Origin: Sandaracinaceae bacterium
Lineage (GTDB): Bacteria > Myxococcota_A > Polyangia > Polyangiales > Sandaracinaceae
Reading direction: 5' to 3'
DNA: 64,000 nt
NCBI GenBank assembly: GCA_020633195.1
Contig: JACKEC010000014.1
Coordinates: 992,001-1,056,000 of the forward strand
Below, in pieces: positions 59,686-64,000 of the stretch (position 1 is its first letter; the number at the start of each line of letters is the position of its first letter). The notes beneath the pieces were generated by a model. The model was not told where the DNA came from and did not search any database. It saw nothing but the letters and a program-made list of their open reading frames with translations. A program made the position numbers and the translations under genes.

Positions 59686-60492
59686 ATGCCCATCCGCCCC
59701 CTCGACATCGAGCGCCTCACGCGCGATTTCCGCGAGGCCAAGCCCTTCCCCCACGCGATGATCGACGGCTTCCTCGACGAGGACTTCGCCAACGAGGTCG
59801 CGGCCGCGTACCCGACCTTCGAGGAGGCGGATCGGCTCGGGCAGCAGTTCAAGGCCGTCAACGAGATGCGGAAGATCCAGATCACGGACTCCGCGAAGTT
59901 CCCCGACCCCGTGGGCCGCCTCAACGAGGCGCTCGCGTCGGAGGGCTTCCGCTCGCAGCTCGCGCAGATCTCGGCGATCGACGACCTCCTCTACGACGAC
60001 GGCCTCGCCGGCGGCGGCATGCACATGACCGCGGCGCAGGGCCGCCTCGACGTGCACGTCGACTTCAACTTCCTCGAGCAGAAGGGCCTCTACCGGCGCC
60101 TGAACCTGCTCGTGTACCTGAACCGCGAGTGGCAGCCGAGCTGGGGCGGCGGCGTGGAGATCTGGGATCGCGAGGTGCAGAAGCGCTACGCGGTCTTCGA
60201 GCCCAAGCACAACCGCGCGGTCTTCTTCGAGACGAGCGAGCTGAGCTTCCACGGCGTCCAGGAGTGCACCTGCCCGTCGGGCGTCACGCGCAACAGCTTC
60301 GCCGTCTACTACTACACGGAGCAGGCGCCCGCGGGCTACGCCGGGGTGGCGCACAGCACCATCTTCAAGGCGCGCCCCGACGAGCGGCTCAAGAAGTACG
60401 TGCTGATGCCGGCGGAGGCGCTCCTCGGGGATCAGCGCCACCGGATCCGTCGCGCCACCGAGCGGCTCGCGCGGCTGATGGGACGCGGATGA
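59686..60492 (+). CDS. 2-oxoglutarate/Fe(II)-dependent oxygenase (prolyl-4-hydroxylase-like)
   Basis: 268 residues from the ATG at 59686. Iron triad H124-x-D126 (LDVHVDFNF) and H189 (SFHGVQE). R202 in TRNSFAVYYY is the 2OG anchor. RLNLLVYLNREWQPSWGGGVEIWD is the typical P4H-type beta core. Similar proteins occur in polysaccharide loci, where they may hydroxylate a sugar or an attached group. It overlaps rfbB by ATGA and heads the rhamnose sub-operon. It is divergent from the GNAT-like gene. Confidence 0.92.
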   Translation: MPIRPLDIERLTRDFREAKPFPHAMIDGFLDEDFANEVAAAYPTFEEADRLGQQFKAVNEMRKIQITDSAKFPDPVGRLNEALASEGFRSQLAQISAIDDLLYDDGLAGGGMHMTAAQGRLDVHVDFNFLEQKGLYRRLNLLVYLNREWQPSWGGGVEIWDREVQKRYAVFEPKHNRAVFFETSELSFHGVQECTCPSGVTRNSFAVYYYTEQAPAGYAGVAHSTIFKARPDERLKKYVLMPAEALLGDQRHRIRRATERLARLMGRG

Positions 60493-61550
60493 CGACCTAC
60501 CTCGTGACCGGCGGCGCCGGGTTCATCGGCGCCAACTTCCTCGACCTCGTCGTCCCTCGGCACCCGGAGCACCGGTTCGTCAACGTCGACAAGCTGACGT
60601 ACGCGGCCAACCTCCAGAGCCTCGCGTCGATCGAGGACGCCCCCAACTACTCGCTCGCGCGCGTCGACATCGCCGACGAGGCGGCGGTGGCCGCGCTGTT
60701 CGAGGCGAACGACCCGGACGCGGTCATCCACTTCGCCGCGGAGAGCCACGTCGACCGCAGCATCCTCGGCCCGGGCGAGTTCGTGCGCACGAACGTCCAC
60801 GGCACCTACGTGCTGCTCGAGGCGTGCCGCAAGCGCTGGGGTCGAGACGGCGGCGGCTACGACGGCAAGCTCTTCCACCACGTGAGCACCGACGAGGTCT
60901 ACGGATCGCTCGGGCCCGAGGGCCTCTTCACCGAGGAGACGCGCTACGACCCGTCGTCGCCCTACTCCTCTTCGAAGGCCGCGAGCGATCACCTCGTGCG
61001 CGCGTGGGGTCGGACCTACGGGCTGCCGTACAAGCTGACGAACTGCAGCAACAACTACGGCCCGCTCCAGTTCCCCGAGAAGCTCATCCCCGTGATGATC
61101 CTGAACGCGCTCGAGCGGAAGCGCCTGCCCATCTACGGCAAGGGGCAGAACGTGCGCGACTGGCTCTACGTGACCGACCACTGCGAGGCCATCTGGAAGG
61201 TCGTGCAGGACGGGGTCGTCGGCGAGACCTACAACGTCGGCGGCAACAACGAGCTGATGAACGTCGAGGTCGTCGACCGCATCATCGACTTGGTGGCGGA
61301 AGAGACGGGGGCCGATCCGGACGAGCTGCGCGCGCTCAAGGAGTACGTGACCGACCGACCGGGGCACGACCTGCGCTACGCGATCGACGCGTCGAAGATC
61401 GAGCGCGAGCTCGGCTGGACCCCGAAGGAGACCTTCGAGACCGGGCTCCGCAAGACGGTCCGCTGGTACCTCGACAACGACGCTTGGATCGACGCCGTGC
61501 GCACGGGCGCGTACCGCGACTGGATCGAGCAGAACTACGGGGAGCGATAG
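60489..61550 (+). CDS. rfbB: dTDP-glucose 4,6-dehydratase
   Basis: 353 residues. NAD motif TGGAGFIGANF, YAANLQSLASIEDAPNY, HFAAESHVDRSI, the catalytic HVSTDEVYGSLG with the Asp-Glu pair, SPYSSSKAASDHLVRAW (YxxxK) and NCSNNYGPLQFPEKLIP: a textbook RfbB/RmlB. It makes dTDP-4-keto-6-deoxyglucose, the second step of dTDP-L-rhamnose synthesis. It starts inside the stop of the 2OG oxygenase and its TAG overlaps the GTG of rfbA. Confidence 0.97.
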   Translation: MTTYLVTGGAGFIGANFLDLVVPRHPEHRFVNVDKLTYAANLQSLASIEDAPNYSLARVDIADEAAVAALFEANDPDAVIHFAAESHVDRSILGPGEFVRTNVHGTYVLLEACRKRWGRDGGGYDGKLFHHVSTDEVYGSLGPEGLFTEETRYDPSSPYSSSKAASDHLVRAWGRTYGLPYKLTNCSNNYGPLQFPEKLIPVMILNALERKRLPIYGKGQNVRDWLYVTDHCEAIWKVVQDGVVGETYNVGGNNELMNVEVVDRIIDLVAEETGADPDELRALKEYVTDRPGHDLRYAIDASKIERELGWTPKETFETGLRKTVRWYLDNDAWIDAVRTGAYRDWIEQNYGER

Positions 61551-62431
61551 TGGCGGTCAACAAGGGCATCATCCTGGCGGGCGGCTCGGGCACGCGGCTC
61601 CACCCGCTGACGCGATCGGTCAGCAAGCAGCTGATGCCGATCTACGACAAGCCCATGATCTACTACCCCCTGACCACGCTGATGCTGGCGGGGATCCGGC
61701 AGGTCCTGATCATCACGACGCCCCACGATCGTCCGGCGTTCGAGATGCTCCTCGGCGACGGCTCGCACTGGGGGATGGAGCTTCAGTACGCCGTCCAGCC
61801 GAGCCCCGACGGGCTCGCGCAGGCGTTCCTGATCGGCGAGGAGTTCGTCGCCGGAGATCCCTGCGCGCTCGTCCTCGGCGACAACATCTTCTACGGGCAC
61901 GGCCTCTCGGGGCTGCTCGCCGAGACGGGCAAGATGACCGAGGGCGCGACCGTCTTCGGCTACTACGTGAAGGACCCGAGCGCCTACGGCGTCGCCGAGT
62001 TCGACGAGGACGGCGTCGTCGTCGGCCTCGAGGAGAAGCCGGCCAAGCCCAAGAGCCACTACGCCGTCGCGGGGCTCTACTTCTACGACGAGCGCGTCGT
62101 CGAGCTGGCCAAGTCGCTGAAGCCGAGCGCGCGCGGCGAGCTCGAGATCACCGACCTCAACCGGCTCTACCTGCGCGACCGCTCGCTCAAGCTCGTGAAG
62201 CTCGGCCGCGGGATCGCGTGGCTCGACACCGGCACGCCCGAGGCGCTGCTGCAGGCCGCGAACTTCATCCAGACGATCGAGACCCGGCAGGGCCTCCAGG
62301 TCGCCTGCCCCGAGGAGGTCGCGTTCCGCAAGGGGTGGATCGGCGCCGCGGCGCTCGCGGCGCTCGCCGAGCCGCTCGCGAAGACCGCCTACGGGCAATA
62401 CCTGATGGGGCTGGCCCACGAGGAGCTCTGA
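61550..62431 (+). CDS. rfbA: Glucose-1-phosphate thymidylyltransferase
   Basis: 293 residues from the GTG at 61550 (SD GGGGAG). KGIILAGGSGTRLHPLTRSVSKQLMPIYDKPMIYYPL is the sugar-nucleotidyltransferase signature. LGDNIFYGHGL holds the metal Asp, and FDEDGVVVGLEEKPAKPKSHYAV and RGIAWLDTGTPEALLQA are specific to RmlA. It forms dTDP-glucose, and feedback by dTDP-rhamnose is typical for the family. Tight spacing with rfbB and rfbC. Confidence 0.97.
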   Translation: MAVNKGIILAGGSGTRLHPLTRSVSKQLMPIYDKPMIYYPLTTLMLAGIRQVLIITTPHDRPAFEMLLGDGSHWGMELQYAVQPSPDGLAQAFLIGEEFVAGDPCALVLGDNIFYGHGLSGLLAETGKMTEGATVFGYYVKDPSAYGVAEFDEDGVVVGLEEKPAKPKSHYAVAGLYFYDERVVELAKSLKPSARGELEITDLNRLYLRDRSLKLVKLGRGIAWLDTGTPEALLQAANFIQTIETRQGLQVACPEEVAFRKGWIGAAALAALAEPLAKTAYGQYLMGLAHEEL

Positions 62432-62432
62432 G

Positions 62433-62996
62433 GTGGAGGTCGAGGCCACCGAGATCCCGGGCGTCCTGCACGTCCAGCCGCGGGTGTTCGGCGACGCGAG
62501 GGGCTTCTTCCTCGAGACCTACCAGGCCGAGCGCTACCGCGAGGCGGGGATCACGCCCGCGTTCGTGCAAGACAACCTGTCGCGCTCGGCGCCCGGGATC
62601 CTGCGCGGCCTGCACCTCCAGCACCCGCTCGCGCAGGACAAGCTCGTGTACGTGCTCGAGGGCGCGGTCTACGACGTCGCCGTCGACGTGCGGGTGGGCT
62701 CGCCGACCTTCGGCCAGCACGTCGGCCGGACGCTGACGGCCGAGCTCAAGAACCAGCTCCTGGTCCCCAAGGGCTTCGCGCACGGCTTCTGCGTCGTGTC
62801 CGACGGCCCCGCGACGTTCGCCTACAAGTGCAGCGAGTCGTACGCGCCGCAGCACGAGCTCTCCGTCCGCTGGGACGATCCGGCGCTCGGGATCGCGTGG
62901 CCGCTCGCGAGCGCGCCGACGCTCTCGGCGAAGGACGCCGCGGCGCCGCGGCTCTCGGAGATCGACGAGGCGCGGCTCCCGAGGTACGCGCCGTGA
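62433..62996 (+). CDS. rfbC: dTDP-4-dehydrorhamnose 3,5-epimerase
   Basis: 187 residues from a GTG one base after the rfbA stop. RmlC cupin fold with FVQDNLSRSAPGILRGLHLQHP (catalytic His/Asp region), KLVYVLEGAVYDVAVDVRVGSPTFGQ, PKGFAHGFCVVSDGPATFAYKCSESYAPQHE. It epimerises C3 and C5 of the 4-keto sugar. Its stop overlaps the GTG of rfbD. Confidence 0.97.
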   Translation: MEVEATEIPGVLHVQPRVFGDARGFFLETYQAERYREAGITPAFVQDNLSRSAPGILRGLHLQHPLAQDKLVYVLEGAVYDVAVDVRVGSPTFGQHVGRTLTAELKNQLLVPKGFAHGFCVVSDGPATFAYKCSESYAPQHELSVRWDDPALGIAWPLASAPTLSAKDAAAPRLSEIDEARLPRYAP

Positions 62997-63829
62997 GCGC
63001 CGTCCTGGTGATCGGCGCGGGCGGGATGCTCGGCCGCGCGTGGATGCAGCTCCTCGCCGCGCGAGGCCTCGAGGCGCGAGCCGCGGATCTGCCAACGCTC
63101 GATCTCGCGGACGACGCCTCCGTCGCGGCGCACGTGGTGCCCGGGCTGCGCGCCGTGATCAACTGCGCCGCGTACACCGACGTCGACGGGGCGGAGGCCG
63201 ACGAAGCCACCGCAACCGCGATCAACGGCGACGCCGTCGCGCGGCTCGTCGCGCGCTGCGACGCGGTCGGCGCGCCGCTCGTCCACTACTCGACGGACTA
63301 CGTGTTCGACGGCCACGCCTCGGCGCCCTACGCGACCGACCGGCCGTGCGATCCGCTCAACGCCTACGGCCGCAGCAAGCGCGTCGGCGAGGTCGCGCTG
63401 CTCGCCTCGAGCGGCCCGCACCTCTTGATCCGGACGAGCTGGCTCTACGCCCCGTGGGGCAAGAACTTCGTGGTCACGATCGCCCAGCTCGCGCGCTCGC
63501 GCCCCGAGCTGAAGGTCGTCGACGACCAGCGCGGGCGCCCGACCAGCGCCGAGCACCTCGCGTGGCTCTCGCTCGAGCTCCTCGAGCGCGGGCAGCGCGG
63601 CACGTTCCACGGCACCGACGGCGGCGAGTGCACCTGGTTCGACTTCGCCTCCGCCATCGCGGCCGCCGTCGCGCCCGAGTGCGTGGTGAAGCCGTGCAGC
63701 AGCGCCGAGTTCCCCCGCCCCGCGGCGCGGCCGGCTTACAGCGTCCTGGACCTCTCGCGGACCGAGGCCGTCCTCGGCCCGATGCCCGACTGGCGCGACA
63801 ACCTCGCGGCCGTCCTCGAACGCCTCTGA
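62993..63829 (+). CDS. rfbD: dTDP-4-dehydrorhamnose reductase
   Basis: 278 residues from the GTG at 62993. SDR with VIGAGGMLGRAWM, INCAAYTDVDGAEAD, HYSTDYVFDGHASAPY, DPLNAYGRSKRVGE (YxxxK) and IRTSWLYAPWGKNFV. It reduces the keto group to give dTDP-L-rhamnose, completing the pathway in the gene order B-A-C-D. Last gene of the operon in the window; a perfect palindrome follows. Confidence 0.97.
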   Translation: MSAVLVIGAGGMLGRAWMQLLAARGLEARAADLPTLDLADDASVAAHVVPGLRAVINCAAYTDVDGAEADEATATAINGDAVARLVARCDAVGAPLVHYSTDYVFDGHASAPYATDRPCDPLNAYGRSKRVGEVALLASSGPHLLIRTSWLYAPWGKNFVVTIAQLARSRPELKVVDDQRGRPTSAEHLAWLSLELLERGQRGTFHGTDGGECTWFDFASAIAAAVAPECVVKPCSSAEFPRPAARPAYSVLDLSRTEAVLGPMPDWRDNLAAVLERL

Positions 63830-63839
63830 GCGATTGCCC

Positions 63840-63861
63840 CCGGCTCGCGAGCCGGTACCCT
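63840..63861 (+). promoter_or_regulatory. Perfect 16-bp palindrome abutting a -10 element
   Basis: CCGGCTCGCGAGCCGG (63840-63855) is directly followed by TACCCT (63856-63861), which ends 8 nt before the GTG at 63870. The palindrome occupies the spacer between -35 and -10, a classical operator position; it could also act as the rfbD terminator stem. Confidence 0.45.
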
Positions 63862-63869
63862 TGCGCGCC

Positions 63870-64000
63870 GTGAGAACCTCAGCCGCGATCCTCCTCGCTT
63901 CGGTCCTGCTCTCCGTCGGCGTGTCGGGGTGCGCGATCGTGCCGCGCTATCAGCGCGAGTCGCTCGCGGATCCGGCGATGACCGGCGGGTCCACCGCGCT
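63870..64000 (+). CDS. DUF4266-type small lipoprotein (3' end cut by window)
   Basis: 43 codons visible from a GTG at 63870. The signal peptide MRTSAAILLASVLLSVGVSGC has a lipobox (VSGC, C21). It is followed by AIVPRYQRESLADPAMTGG, matching the ER-x-LADP-M core of DUF4266 lipoproteins. These are short outer-membrane lipoproteins usually encoded beside a thioredoxin-like protein and a DUF3570 beta-barrel protein, so such genes can be expected just beyond the window. The start is supported by TACCCT 8 nt upstream. Confidence 0.8.
   Translation, partial: MRTSAAILLASVLLSVGVSGCAIVPRYQRESLADPAMTGGSTA

Overview
The window is about 70% GC with strong G/C third-position bias. It carries PEGA-type Ser/Thr kinases, many D/G/P-rich lipoproteins and Cys-rich secreted proteins, an AgmX-like lipoprotein tail and a DUF4266 lipoprotein. 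This mix points to a predatory or soil myxobacterium (Myxococcota, Polyangia, most like Sandaracinus and relatives). The organism call is an inference from gene content; no rRNA is present. No prophage, IS transposase or CRISPR array was seen, so the window looks chromosomal.

Layout. (1) 1-11.7 kb, signalling and cell-envelope genes: a TPR-dynamin GTPase (cut by the window edge), a REC-GGDEF diguanylate cyclase followed by an ABC ATPase, a zinc-ribbon membrane protein, a PEGA Ser/Thr kinase divergent from a cyclic-nucleotide-binding protein, the PEP-synthase regulator ppsR, a 48-residue basic protein, a Cys-rich lipoprotein with its own promoter and terminator, and a stand-alone MshEN protein. 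(2) 11.8-19.7 kb, iron-sulfur assembly: tRNA-Arg(CCG), an A-type carrier, then an Rrf2 regulator and sufB-C-D-S-U-T plus a second cysteine desulfurase in one tightly overlapping operon. An IscR-like 25-bp operator lies over its promoter. (3) 19.7-31.3 kb, housekeeping: comEC, fumC, and a three-subunit biotin-dependent acyl-CoA carboxylase (accC-carboxyltransferase-BCCP) with a lipoprotein coupled at the end. (4) 31.4-63.8 kb, a large extracellular-polysaccharide locus interrupted by an unrelated block (45.3-53 kb: DinB, cupin, lipoproteins, a pentameric ligand-gated channel homologue).

The polysaccharide locus has the usual parts: a WcaJ-type initiating transferase, a Wza-like export lipoprotein, a Wzc-like copolymerase with a degenerate kinase domain, an Alg14/Alg13-like pair, GT4 and GT2 glycosyltransferases, an epimerase, a polysaccharide deacetylase and the complete dTDP-rhamnose set rfbBACD. 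Mixed into it are assembly-line enzymes: a 1548-residue formyltransferase-(truncated C)-A[luciferase-like monooxygenase]-PCP protein, and a separate set of an AurF-type diiron oxygenase, a free carrier protein and a free adenylation enzyme, beside a GNAT-like protein. A DAO-family flavoprotein and a 2OG-Fe(II) oxygenase are also present. The most economical reading is that one or two carrier-bound amino acids are oxidised or formylated and then attached to the exported glycan. I regard this as the most interesting system in the window.

Regulation. Start codons of unlinked genes are repeatedly preceded, 6-8 nt upstream, by a TANNNT -10 element. This suggests widespread leaderless transcription, and it decides several starts (for example dinB at 46767). 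Noncoding gaps near the polysaccharide genes hold a family of GGGACGG-headed repeats and a dense array of short GAA/TTC-loop hairpins.
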